Positions 1-10,679 of a stretch of DNA of 64,000 bases are shown piece by piece; position 1 is the first letter of the stretch; each line of letters opens with the position of its first letter. Origin of the DNA: Sisyra terminalis (taxonomy: Eukaryota > Arthropoda > Insecta > Neuroptera > Sisyridae); NCBI GenBank assembly GCA_958496175.1, contig OY292278.1, forward strand, positions 15,066,001-15,130,000, written 5' to 3'. The notes below the pieces were generated by a model, which was given only the letters and a program-made list of their open reading frames with translations, had not been told where the DNA came from and made no database searches. Position numbers and translations under genes: made by a program.

Positions 1-1290
1 TACATTGGCCTATTATATTGACATTAAAAGAAAAAGTTTGTTTAAAATTGTATCATATTTTAGTTATAACAAACTACTAATAACTAATGTATCATTTGAG
101 GTACTACCTGAATATGCTATGCTAGTGGATTAAAAACATTTTTTTAATTACAACAAATTAGTATAAGTACATAAACCGTTTTTTTGTTCATATGAAATAT
201 TATTTTGTCACGTATACGAAGTTGTAAGTATCAGTTAAAGAGAGTAATTTATTTCAAGAATTTAGAATAAATTATGATAGATTTAAATAAATAAAAAGAC
301 TTTTACTTAACATTTAAATACGAACCGGAAAAACAATACACTACAATTATAATGTAATACCATTTTTAATTTGTTCGTTTATAGAAAAGTAGCATTTTTC
401 AAAAATGACATAGTTTTATAGGAAAAATTGTAAACTTTATAAAATGGAAAAAGCTCAACTTAAAAGTTTCCCCTTTCCGTTTCAATTTGTGGTCAAGTGC
501 CTATGTTTTAAACACATTTCAAAACAGCAAATTCCAATTATCAATAATCAATAATGTTCGATCTTTCATTGAAATCACCATATAAACCTTTCGCCTTTTA
601 ACTCACGCGAATTATGTGGCTGACATTGAAATATTTGTCACTTGAATCATTAAGCTTTTATGAAACGAAGGTGTATAATACAATAATACATGATTATTGA
701 TTACAATCACACCATTTTTCTATTGCACTGATATTTGAGAGTGGTTTGAAAGAATTTTTGAAAAAAAAAACATTTATCGAGGAAAACGAGACAAGAGTCA
801 ACAGAACGAAGACCTTCTCGAACAATTGGAATTAGAACGCGTATGCTAATTAGTCTTGAACTGCACCTTAAATCACATTATGTCATATTTGAGAGATAAT
901 TACATGTAATTTTAAATTAATTTTTATGGGATCGACTGGTTTTTTTTTCGTAGGTAAGTGTAGTTTTTTGGATTGATTAGGTTTAATTAGAGGTAAATTA
1001 GACAACAATATTAAAAATAATTTGGTCAGAGGCGAGTTTCAAGTCGTTGAGATATCAATGACTTTTTAAGTGGAATTACATTGAAGAATTTGTAGTCTTG
1101 GAAAATTTATTCTAAACTTTGTCTAAACTAATCAAATTACAGTATTTATTTTCACATGACTTTTCAGGGTTTTCAGTCTTTTCTTCAACACCAGTTCCCA
1201 GAATTTCCTGACCGGAATTCGTTTTTTTCCCTGACCATGAATTTCGTGAAAAAGATCAAATATATTGTGAGTTTTCATATAATATGCCTA
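1..1290. other. Gene-free AT-rich stretch
   Basis: No reading frame with protein-like composition, no RNA gene and no clear inverted repeat was seen. The sequence is AT-rich with homopolymer runs. It may be ancient repeat debris or intron or intergenic DNA. Confidence 0.4.
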
Positions 1291-1299
1291 TTTAAAATA

Positions 1300-2260
1300 A
1301 CGTTTTGATCTTTTCTGATCTACATATTAAAAATTTCCATTTTTTTTTGCTTAGTTGAATAATTTTTCTTTTGTTATAATTCCGTGATATTCTCTGATCA
1401 AAATGATTAAAAATTTTGAACAACCAGTTGAAAAATGAGCATTGGAAAAAAGGGATAGTTTATTGTTACCTATATAAAAAGAAAATTTGAGTTTTGGATA
1501 TTTTGTTTAAGACAATTCTAATAAGTTTATAAAGATAGTATAAATTAGTGTTTCATACCATAGGGTTCGCTGACCTCTGGGTTTGTAGTCTCATCAATTT
1601 TTATCTAATTTTTTAATAATTTTAAGAGGTATTTTTTTTTACATTTGCTGTGTAGACTGTATAAATAGACTGATTTTTTTAATAATTTTGATTAAAGAGG
1701 TCTTTGAAATTAGACTTGATTTCCTTAGGGGCTCGGGGACTGGGAAAGGTTAAAAAAACGTTGGTATATACGATAAAATATGTTTTTTCTGATCTAAACA
1801 CTACAAATTTTCAAAAACTTTTGCCAAATTTCTTGACTTTCACCTTATCCTAATAAAATTCCCTGACCTTGGATACCTAATACTCTACCAAAAATATTGA
1901 AAAGTTCGGAAAATTAGTTGAAAAATGAACATTGAAAATAGAAACAGAATTCACGAATCAAAATGGAAATTATTAAAAAAAATCAGCTTTGGAAATTTTG
2001 TTTAAGATGACTCAAACAAGTTTATAAAGATGGTATAAATCAGTGTTTCTAAACCTGTGATCGTGGACCCCTCGGGATCTATAATATCAACAAGTTTTTG
2101 TTACATTATTATGAAAAAGTATTTGTTTTTTGTACTTATAAGAAAGATCAAATTTTTTGCGTATTTTTCACAACAGGAGTCTTTGAAATCATACTTGATT
2201 TACTTAGGGGTCCATGGACTAAAAAAGGATACAAATATGGTATAAATGATGAAATACGTG
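1300..2260. repeat. Diverged tandem duplication, about 0.48-kb unit
   Basis: Two consecutive copies, about 1,300-1,770 and 1,780-2,260, share landmarks in the same order: 'ctgatcta', 'gttgaaaaatga', 'ttttgtttaaga', 'agtttataaagat', 'agtgtttc' and a block containing 'gacc(t/c)c'. Similarity is patchy, with insertions and deletions, so the duplication is old. Short open frames at 2,057-2,337 lie in the second copy and look accidental. Confidence 0.5.
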
Positions 2261-2734
2261 CAGAAAAAATCCAAGCAAACATTACTGTTGACTATGTTTT
2301 AATAGTATCAATCGACCATAGTACCCCTATAGGATAAATTACCAATGTCCTTTGTAAATAGTAATTAAAACTTCAATTTCAACGCGATGAAGCGCTATAA
2401 TTTCTTCTATAGTAGTGCAATTATGGTCCATTCATACCACAAAAACATAATAATTTAATGGATAATAATATATGTCTTATGAGATTCAATTTCTTCTTTA
2501 TTACAACGCATTTCAACAGTTTTTGACTGTCATCATCTATCATATTATTATCCATTAATTTATTGTGACTCGGAAATAAATAAAATACTTAGTAAAATTA
2601 AAAATAATAATGTACACTTGGATTTTTTTTCGCGCATAAGTTCAACAACTAAAGCAAAGAAAATGCATCATGCTATTGATTTGAAGAGTGATTGAGAATG
2701 TATCCAGAATCAAAAAATTAGAAGATATCTTATG

Positions 2735-3130
2735 TTTATTAAATCAGTGCTTTTCAAACTGGGGGCGCAGCCCCCTACACTGTATTAAGTGGTATTCGAC
2801 TTCTCAGGGGATTGAAATGAAGACGTAGATTAGTCTGTATCAACAGATTATGTCGCTGTTTTGTACCGAATGTGAGGAAACTATAAAACAAAATATGATA
2901 TAATAAGACCCTATTAACCTAAAATGAGGTATTCACCATTTAAAAGGGGTTGAAAATTGAGGATACGTATTAGTCTGTTTCGATAATTTATGAAGCTTCT
3001 TAATGCCATAAAAGATGGAATTTACTTCCGAAAAATAATATTTGATACTCGAAAACTTCTCAATACTCAAACCCTTTTTCCTCAGCTGTATACTAATAGA
3101 AAAATTGAGGGAAATCAAAAATCGTAATTC
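2735..3130. repeat. Dispersed repeat fragments with hAT-like end
   Basis: The block opens with 'cagtgcttttcaaactgggg', which resembles the terminal repeats of the hAT-like elements at 10.35 and 28.9 kb. It then contains two related segments, each with a 'ggtattc' box followed by 'attgaaa' and 'gtattagtctgt'-type sequence. The 'ggttgaaaattgagg' box also occurs near 14.0 and 14.15 kb. No target-site duplication was resolved. Confidence 0.35.
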
Positions 3131-3139
3131 GCAAGTTTG

Positions 3140-4440
3140 GTGAAAATATTAACCCAACAATAAAAAGAAACTTTCATCAAACCAAGAAATAAATCAATTT
3201 TTTTAAACAATTTTCCAATATGGTATCAAAACCATTGAGAAATCCTCTAATTGATGAAGTTTCCAATGGTTTTGGTGGCATCTTAGAAACAAAGTTGTTT
3301 GGTTCTAACAGAATTTAATAATTATATGTCCTACAAGTGGCAGGAGATGCAATTTTCAATTTTCTACTGAAGTTTAAATACAATTCAATTCCAAAATATA
3401 ACATCTAATAAAATTTTGTGATACTAATTCAATAAAAATTCCCATCATATTTCCTCCACCCTCTAGGATATCGTTAGATTGAAAATTGAAGTGATTTATC
3501 ATGTATAGCTTAGAGGTGAAGGATTTTTGTACGAGTTACTAGAATCAGCTGAAGTAAATCAAATATTTCGATATCTCTAGAGAATTCAACCACAAAATTT
3601 CCTGCAAAGATAACTGTCAAGGTTTTTCAAGAGAGAATTGAACTCTAAAACGGGAATAAATGTTTAACGTGGTCACTTATTAAATCCTTTAGATGACCAA
3701 TTTTCAAATTTGTCTACTTATATATGGGAAATGAATTTCTGCAGATGTTTTTATTGGGAAGTTTACTAACAATGATAAGTGGCATGTTACTAAATGATAT
3801 CTTGTGTAATTGATATTTATAGGAACATTGAAAAAAACCAAAATATTAGAATAATCCTTGACCTATGAAAAAAATAAATGTTCCAGTTCGATCTGAAGGA
3901 AGAGAAAATTGTCCGAAAATGAGGGATGCTGAGGCATTTCATACATAAGTAGGAATATTTTTTTTACTTTCTGCATGAAGGAATATTTATTTTCCTAAAT
4001 GTAGTTGAACTTTCCTCTCCAGCAGTTTATGAATTTACATATTTCTGGAAGATTTACTGAAAGAAGAGATTTAACAGGCAAAGTTGAAATAACTTTTATA
4101 AATTACGGTGCGTATTATATTATTTCCGAGAAAAAATGAGATTTTTTCTACTGTTGTTTGCCTGACGAAAGATTCAGTTTCCCGCCTGATTGAATTTCTC
4201 CCTCCAGCGTAGTTTATCTTTGGAAAAGTTTTTCAAATTGAGAAAAATCAAATCTCAATTCCTTAATAAATCCGGGAATTTCTTAGAAGAGAAACATTGT
4301 AATGAAGTCGAAGTTATCAGCGTTTCGTTAAATAAAGTAATCAATAATTTAGTTTAAGAAATTGGTAATTAGTCTGAATGTTTTTCAAAAATTTATTTGT
4401 CCGATAATCAAAAATTTCTTTACAAATATCTTTGGTATAG
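3140..4440. other. Gene-free stretch
   Basis: No convincing coding, RNA or repeat structure was recognised. Frames are short and broken by stops on both strands. Confidence 0.4.
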
Positions 4441-4442
4441 TA

Positions 4443-4650
4443 GAGGATAAAAATCAGATCTCAGCTTTTATTAAATAAAGAAGACAATTCCCGTTGTTTA
4501 AGGTCGTTTTTTTTTCTTAATGTTTTAAGAAGTGATTCAAAAAGCCTGATGAAGTTACGATACGTAACGAAACGTAGCTAATTTGAATATTAAAAAACAT
4601 TAAATAAAAAAAACGATCTTAAGCAATCTTGTCATCTTTATCTTTGGTGT
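4443..4650 (+). mobile_element. Foldback (TIR) element enclosing a hammerhead-like core
   Basis: The left arm (about 4,474-4,530) and right arm (about 4,590-4,645) are imperfect reverse complements. The left arm reads 'gaagacaattcccgttg' then 'aaggtcgttttt'. The right arm reads 'aaaaacgatcttaag' then 'aatcttgtcatcttta'. The same left-arm sequence (a 'tcagatct' box, then 'gaagac..attc', then 'aagatcgttt') recurs near 8,803 and 23,240, so this is a multicopy nonautonomous family. The segment between the arms holds the hammerhead-like motif listed separately. Confidence 0.55.
4535..4588 (+). ncRNA. Hammerhead-ribozyme-like motif (type I-like)
   Basis: Seen: ATTCAAA, A, AGC, then the core CTGATGA (4,546-4,552). 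One A follows, then stem II GTTACG/CGTAAC closed by an ATA loop, then GAA (4,569-4,571), ACGT, A4576, GCT, AA and TTTGAAT. ATTCAAA/TTTGAAT and AGC/GCT form a stem I with an internal loop. ACGT is self-complementary and could be a minimal stem III, as proposed for hammerheads that work as dimers in Penelope-like elements. The predicted cleavage is after A4576. One departure from the classical core is an extra A between CTGATGA and stem II. Self-cleavage is inferred, not shown. Confidence 0.5.
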
Positions 4651-5146
4651 ATTTCTAAATACATCTCTGCTTTTTTTTTTTGATGGCAAATGAATGTGAA
4701 ATGTTAAATACTTATAATATAATATTCATTAATGTCTATTAGTGACGATGACATTAACACTTCAATTAGATATTCAATACAATGACAGCATTGGAGCAAA
4801 AAAGATAAATACCTAAGCTTCTCAACCATGTCCTAAGGCTTTTTTCCAACCTTTGATTCCTCGAGTATTGAGTGAAAATTAAAATAATAATTATTCCGCA
4901 AACTATTAACAATTTTGAATCGAAATTGTTTAAAAAAAAACGGTCGGTCATATGATTCAAGGTTTTCGAAGTGATTATATGCAAATCGAAAATGATGACT
5001 AACAGTTATTATTCAAAAATTTTTAGGAAACTACTTATTATGTATGGCGACGTAATTTACATTTCATTATACCAACAATTTAATTCATCCTCACATTTTC
5101 ACACTTTTTACGGGTGCAGATTTAAAATGACAGTCTATTGATTAAA

Positions 5147-5147
<1 letters not shown>

Positions 5148-5204
<57 letters not shown>

Positions 5205-5218
5205 TAAATATATATATA
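5148..5218. repeat. (TA)n microsatellite
   Basis: An almost pure TA run abuts the left end of an inverted-repeat element; a shorter TA run abuts its right end. This suggests insertion into, or growth from, TA target DNA. Confidence 0.85.
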
Positions 5219-6036
5219 TTAGGGTGTTTTTTTTTTGCTCCCATGCCGAAATTTTGTGGGAAATACTTCAAAAAAAAATCCCTGAAAGTTTCAGCTCTTA
5301 ATATTAATATTAAGTACTCGCTCACAGCGTGTGGATATTTTCCATTTAAAATACATGTAAACTTTGATTTTGTTTTAAAAATTTTTATAGCTCAGCGACA
5401 TTTTATGGTATCGCCTCGCTCGAAGTCGGGATTTTTTTACAATTGTATGCTCTACAAAAGTGCCTATTTTTAATAATTTTTAATAAGGAATAAAAAATCA
5501 ATATTTTCATAAATTTTACTCAATAATCCCTAAAATTTTATAGTAAGAGAAATTCAAAGCTCAATATCTCGAGAAATATCGATCTTAGCAATTTGGTTTT
5601 CTGAAACTTTTTTGTAGGAAATTAAATATCCTATAAATTTGTCATTTACATTTTTTCTGTAGGTCTTGTAATTCATGAGTAACTGAGAGAAAAACGAGAA
5701 ATCTATGAAAAATCAAGGCTTAGTGACCCGTACTACCTCGCCCGTGTAAATTACGATTTTGCCGCAATAGGCACTTTTGTAGAGCATACAATAGTTAAAA
5801 AATCCCAACTTTGAGCGAGGCGATACCATAAAATGTCGCTGAGCTATAAAAATTTAAAAAAAAAAAATCAAAGTTTACGTGTATTTTAAATGGAAAATAT
5901 TCACACGCTGTGAGCGAATACTTAATATTGATATTAAGAGCTCAAACTTTCAGGGAATTTTTTTTGAAGTATTTCCAACAAAATTTCGGCGTGGGAGCAA
6001 AAAAAAATAATAGTCCCAGAAAAAAAAACACCCTAA
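5219..6036. mobile_element. 818-bp DNA element with about 250-bp terminal inverted repeats
   Basis: The left end starts TTAGGGTGTTTTTTTT and the right end finishes AAAACACCCTAA. The inverted similarity continues inward through matching landmarks: 'gctcccatgccgaaattttg' against its complement near 5,983-6,000, 'ctcacagcgtgtg' against 'cacacgctgtgag', 'agctcagcgacattttatgg' against its complement, and 'gtatgctctacaaaagtgcc' against its complement. The unique centre (about 5,475-5,765) has no transposase frame, so it is nonautonomous. TA flanks suggest TA target preference. The superfamily is not assigned. Confidence 0.8.
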
Positions 6037-6199
6037 TATATATATATATATAGTGAAAAATCCGATGTAGCCAGAAGAAATTTCACTTTCCAGTAGGTTT
6101 TCCTCAAATTCCCTTCGTGGCTTTCCAAAACCGCAATCGCAATCAAATGGATTTTTACAAGTTTCAACCATTTCCTTTGTCTTTTACGCGGCTGTCCAT

Positions 6200-6930
6200 T
6201 CATTTCCTTGTGTGACAATAATAAAGTCATAAAAATTCAAAGCGCCGTTATATGCCTCATATCAGCGTTGATATTAATTTTAATAAAACATTTATATTCG
6301 GCGGTGGTTTGACAAATTCATAGAAAACAACGATTGACTTACGGAAGTAGATTAATACCAGTTTACGTCACAATATTCGTCTCTTTATTGAAACTTATTA
6401 AATTATAAAGTAATGCGTAAATACCCAAACTAATTATTATGATAGGGGGAACACGGGGAAAATCAAGCCACAAGATAACGGAAACTACCTTTTTGTAAAT
6501 GTGTAACGGAATTTACTAGATCAGGTTTTGTTTTCTGAATTTAAGAACGATAGGAAAGGTGTACGGATATCAAATCGTATTAATTTTTGTTAGAAATGTT
6601 TTATCCAAAACCATTTTAACGAAGTTTCATTGGAAACTCATAATTTTCAAAGGTTATTGTAGAAAAAATTATGATTCTTCCCAATCTTTAGAAATCTTTC
6701 CCAATCCTGGAAAATAACTAAGTTAAGAAAATTTCCTTTTTTTTTCTATTAATAATATAGTTCTTTCCAATATTTGTTTTCAATAAATGTACTTTTTTAA
6801 TTCGTTGGAATCCAAGGGTTTATGGCACTAGTTCCTAACTTTGTTGGAGATTTTTACCCTTAATTAAAATCGGGAAAACGTACTAAAACAAAAAGGTTTC
6901 TATAGAATAGTGATTCACCCGGAGGGTAGT
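6200..6930. other. Gene-free stretch
   Basis: AT-rich sequence with no supported feature. Confidence 0.35.
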
Positions 6931-6939
6931 TTCTGAATA

Positions 6940-7025
6940 TTTATTTTATGTACTATATATCATTGTACTATATTACTATAGTACTATGTCATAGTACTAT
7001 ACTATGTTCCATAGTACTATATGTC
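6940..7025. repeat. Short palindromic TACTATAGTA-type minisatellite
   Basis: Repeated 'tagtactat'/'atagtacta' motifs are packed into about 85 bp and are self-complementary, so the stretch can form alternative hairpins. Confidence 0.6.
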
Positions 7026-7860
7026 TAAAATTCAGTCAAATTGGTTCACCCATTGTTGAGGAAAAAATATTTTCTAATTTATGTTTTTTTTTCGATTTAT
7101 TCGCAAATTAAAAGGCATAGAAAACTGAAATTTAGAGTACGAAAAGGAGTATCTCTTTAGTACCAACATATCACCCAAAAATGGTTCAAATACCATTCTA
7201 GGACCAAATTTTCGTTGTTATTATCTTATGGACTTTTCGCTTTGGTAAACATTTTGTCACTATCGGAAAATTCATTACTAAAATTTTCTCCAAATTTCAG
7301 ATATAATTTGATTGATCACCAAAATAAGATTTTTTCGCTGACTTTGTACAGTTATACTGTGTATACAATATATAGGATATATTGCGGTTATGTAGTATAA
7401 TTTAATATAATAATATATAAAAATCATACCATAAACATAAATTTGAACAGAAGTTCAAACAAAAATATTCGTGACGTATTGCTCAGATACGTATTTCGAT
7501 TGCCAAGCAATCTTCCTCAGTGGTCATCAAGTAGTTTGGATTACTCCGTAACTGCTTTGTGATGATTCATTGTGTGAATTCCCTTAAGAACTAACTATAA
7601 ATTCATAAACAATAACATATGTTTTAAAAAACCAAAATAATTTTCCTCCTTTTCCAGGCTAGTAAATGTTGTTTAAATCTTTAGAAAATTATCCACCTGG
7701 ATCTTACTTCAAATTGCAATTATAGTATGATAGTTTGGAAAAACAGTTTTTCTTACTTTTAATAAAAAACTCGATATTGAAATGATTAATGAAAAGCCTA
7801 ATTTTTAAGTACAGCATTATAAAATTGTTTTCATTGGCGGAAAATGTGAAAAATTGTGTA
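7020..7860 (+). repeat. Dispersed repeat, copy A (interrupted by a foldback element)
   Basis: Collinear with 31,960-32,580: shared landmarks are 'attgttgagg/aaaaaatat', 'ccaaaaatggttcaaat', 'ctatcggaaaatt', 'aatttgatt' and 'ccag(g/a)ctagtaaat', ending with 'tcttacttcaaattg'-like sequence. Copy A carries extra DNA at about 7,333-7,600, absent from copy B, which therefore brackets the insertion. No coding potential. Confidence 0.6.
7333..7600 (-). mobile_element. Insertion with hammerhead-like core (7,494-7,520)
   Basis: The insertion is defined by comparison with the empty dispersed repeat at 32.3 kb. On the minus strand it reads CTGAGGA (7,520-7,514), A, then a perfect stem II GATTGC/GCAATC with a 3-base loop, then GAAA. 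CTGANGA is the hammerhead consensus, position 7 being free. A related two-armed copy is at 22.7-23.0 kb. Stem I pairing is not convincing in this copy. Confidence 0.5.
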
Positions 7861-7869
7861 AATTATTAT

Positions 7870-8795
7870 TAATTTTATGGCAACAGCTCAATGATTTGTT
7901 TATATTTCGGTTTCAGTAAATTAACTGTGACGTCACAGAAGACCTATAAGAAGGTATACAAACGATAAATTGATATTTTAACGCGTGAAATTATAAACGA
8001 ACGCTAGGTTAGATTGTAATCTAACTACGTTAGAATATAAACTGATGGAGTTCACTATTTTACGGTATTTTTTATGAAACATGTAAAAAAGAAATTGATA
8101 TCATTCATAAACAGCGATTGTTTTATCATGAATGTTGAACTTTTAAAATTATCGATGTTTTTTATGAAGAATATTGCACTCCTATCCATAGGTGCACCTA
8201 TCGTTTTGGGATTTTTATTTGCTCATTAATATTAAAAAAAAATTTTGCTATAATATAAATTTTTCATTGGGTTTTCCTTACTCTAATAATGTCTTTTATC
8301 GATTAAAATGGTTTAAAAATTTGTGCATATAATCAATTACCATGGCTACTAACATGAGAATTTTGATTCGAAACTTTTAGCAACTTTAACATTTTTGTTG
8401 TTTATATTGATGCGTATACCTTAAAAATTATAAATTTTATATAAATATAAATAGTTTATAGAATCATACAAACTTTTCATAAAAAAGCAAAGGTCCACGA
8501 CAGAATTGGTAGAGATCCATACATAAAAGGGTCGGATTTTTATCAAAAATTACTAGTTGGTGATTGATATTTTAATTTATTTGGGAACCAATCACATCAA
8601 CTTTAGTAAATCCGGGACTAAAGTTTTATTATAAAATTAAAAGTTACGTCCAAACTTTCGTCAAATCTAATCAACTACAAATCAAAAACAAATATCTTTA
8701 TAAAATTTGAATTTTTTCCTAAATTTTTTGACCATAAACACCAGCGGTTGTATCCCAAATACAGCCTATCATCTATTTTTGTATATAAGAATATT
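7870..8795. other. Gene-free stretch
   Basis: No supported feature; AT-rich with short broken frames. Confidence 0.35.
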
Positions 8796-8799
8796 AGAT

Positions 8800-8935
8800 G
8801 ATAAAATTCAGATCTCCGCTTTTATTTTTTTAAATAAGATGACAATTCAGGTTGTTTAAGATTGATTTTATAAAACCGAAAATTTTAAAAAATTTTAAAA
8901 CCGATCTTAAACAACCTTAAACAATCTTTAAACGA
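8800..8935. mobile_element. Short foldback copy of the 4.4-kb element family
   Basis: It starts 'gataaaattcagatct' like 4,443 and 23,240. The arm 'acaattcaggttgtttaaga' is answered by an inverted 'atcttaaacaacc' about 50 bp later. The central hammerhead-like segment is missing, leaving A/T-rich sequence. Confidence 0.5.
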
Positions 8936-8939
8936 ATAT

Positions 8940-10060
8940 TAATAACATTTTTAAATTCTTCATTTCTTCTACTAAATCCACTGAAGTTTGTATTTCGATT
9001 GCTTTAATTTTTAAATTTTAAATTAGTCAGATTAGTACCTTAAATTCTTTAATTACGTAGTTGATATAATTTACGAGTCGTAAATCTCGTGAGTATTACT
9101 TTTCTTAATGATTTATTAAATTAGAACGAAGAAGAGGCCTATAAACTGTCGCTTATAATCAATTCAAGGTTGATTTACCACGCATTTATTTCGTCATAGA
9201 TACTATCGTATGATTCACATCTTATTGATTTACACTAAATATTAATAAAAGTATAAAAATCGATTTTTTTTCCTTTATTTAAGTTCATCTTTTCTTGTTG
9301 ATATTCAAATGAGCTTAAAGAACCCATTGTTTTACAGCTCATTTGCATTTCAAAAATCGTAACGAAAATGTGGTCACATGATTGCGTTTCTCAATGTATA
9401 GGTATATTGTCACATATAAAATTGGTGTCGTGAAAAAGATCTATAAAGTCTCCGGCCATTTAGTTTATTATAATCGGGGACGTAATGAATGGGAATGGGT
9501 TATAATTTTATAATGAAATTAAATGTTTCGAGTTTGAACTTTCTTTTTCATTTTTTCTTTTCTTCAAAATTTTACTTTTATTAGCAACTGCGTCGTTGTA
9601 AATTGGTTGCATTTTAGTATGTAGTTGTTGATTTTTATTGTTAACTTGACTTAATTTTTATGTTAAAAGAATGGAAAGTTTTAGGTTGGGTACAACCATG
9701 AAAACTACAAAGAAGGATTTTCTTATGTTCCAATCCCCTTTCTAAGATCTTTATCTACAATGACTTGTCGATGTAGGTTTCCCATTTTAAGGCAGGACTT
9801 TAGAATGGATCTTTAAAGACCAGCTTTAAAATGGGAATCGAATCTTCGACTGTTTTCTGGGAATTCCCATTTTAATTCTAATCTTGATCATTTGTAATCT
9901 GGTATTTTTTCAACATTACCATAACATTTTAATCATACTAAACCATACTATTTTCTAGTGTCCTTTACTAGAACATTTAGCGTCCATTTGTCACCAAATT
10001 TCTTCTGTTTTTAAATATCAAAAAATGATGTTTATTTTTGATTTTTAGTTGGGATAAGGT
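8940..10060. other. Gene-free stretch
   Basis: No gene seen. The only local structure is a hairpin with 10-bp arms (CAAATGAGCT / AGCTCATTTG) at about 9,307-9,350. Confidence 0.35.
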
Positions 10061-10069
10061 TATTTGTGC

Positions 10070-10580
10070 CTCAGCTCTGTAACCTCAGGGTTAATTGTGG
10101 TTCCTGGATCTCTATTTTACCTAGTTAAGACCAAGAAGCTAGGCGAATCTTAGCAACCGGCGTACTAGGTGTTTTTCAATTTTTTTGGTTCCAGGATTTG
10201 TAATTCCTAGTTCCATATGACTCCAATTATTAAAAGCGTTCCATTCCCACAAATTGAGATAAGTGATATCATCCTCTACCTGGTAAAATTTGAATGTTGG
10301 ATCATCCACATGTAATCCAATTGTATGCACGTATTTCCTCAGTCTAGAGCAGTGTTTTTTAATCTGGGGTGCCCGCACCTCTGGGAGTGAGGAAAGGTAT
10401 TCTTGAAGGTTAAATTATCAAGTTTTTGATAACAAATTTCGCATAAAATGTATTTTTCTAAACTAAACATTTGCATGGGGTGCAGAGACCTGTTTTCAGG
10501 TTCAAAGGTTAAGAAACCTTGGTCTAGAATGACCGGCTATCACTCTAACTTATTTTTTTTTATTAAATTAAGTATTCAGT
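10070..10580 (-). pseudogene. 3' end of a decayed non-LTR retrotransposon (LINE)
   Basis: Minus-strand translation across 10,555-10,530 and 10,341-10,139 (a hAT-like element sits between) gives GHSRLRKYVHTIGLH, then DDPTFKFYQVEDD, then ELGITNPGTKKIEKH and RRLLRF before a stop. This matches the C-terminal tail typical of insect LINE ORF2 proteins (xHTIGLxxDPxCRFCxEEDET...). The zinc-finger cysteines are mutated (FKFY for CRFC), so the copy is dead. Sequence beyond the stop down to about 10,070 looks like a shared 3' tail, also seen near 13.8 kb. Confidence 0.65.
10350..10521. mobile_element. hAT-like nonautonomous element inserted in the LINE
   Basis: It starts CAGTGTTTTTTAATCTGGGG and ends with 'aggttaagaaaccttg', an imperfect terminal inverted repeat. 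Flanks are GTCTAGAG (10,342-10,349) and GTCTAGAA (10,522-10,529), an 8-bp target duplication with one mismatch, as expected for hAT. Removing it restores the LINE reading frame through GHSRLRKYVH. Confidence 0.7.
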
Positions 10581-10679
10581 TAAGTTCAGGGATAGTTTTT
10601 CCATCATCCTTTTTTACTGGAGTTTTCATTTGGTTTTTTGTGGAGTTTTTCATATGGATCAATGATTTTTACTGACCCA

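Noticed and set aside
5122..5473. Frames with Tyr-Ile repeats
   Set aside because: They translate the (TA)n microsatellite and an arm of the inverted-repeat element.
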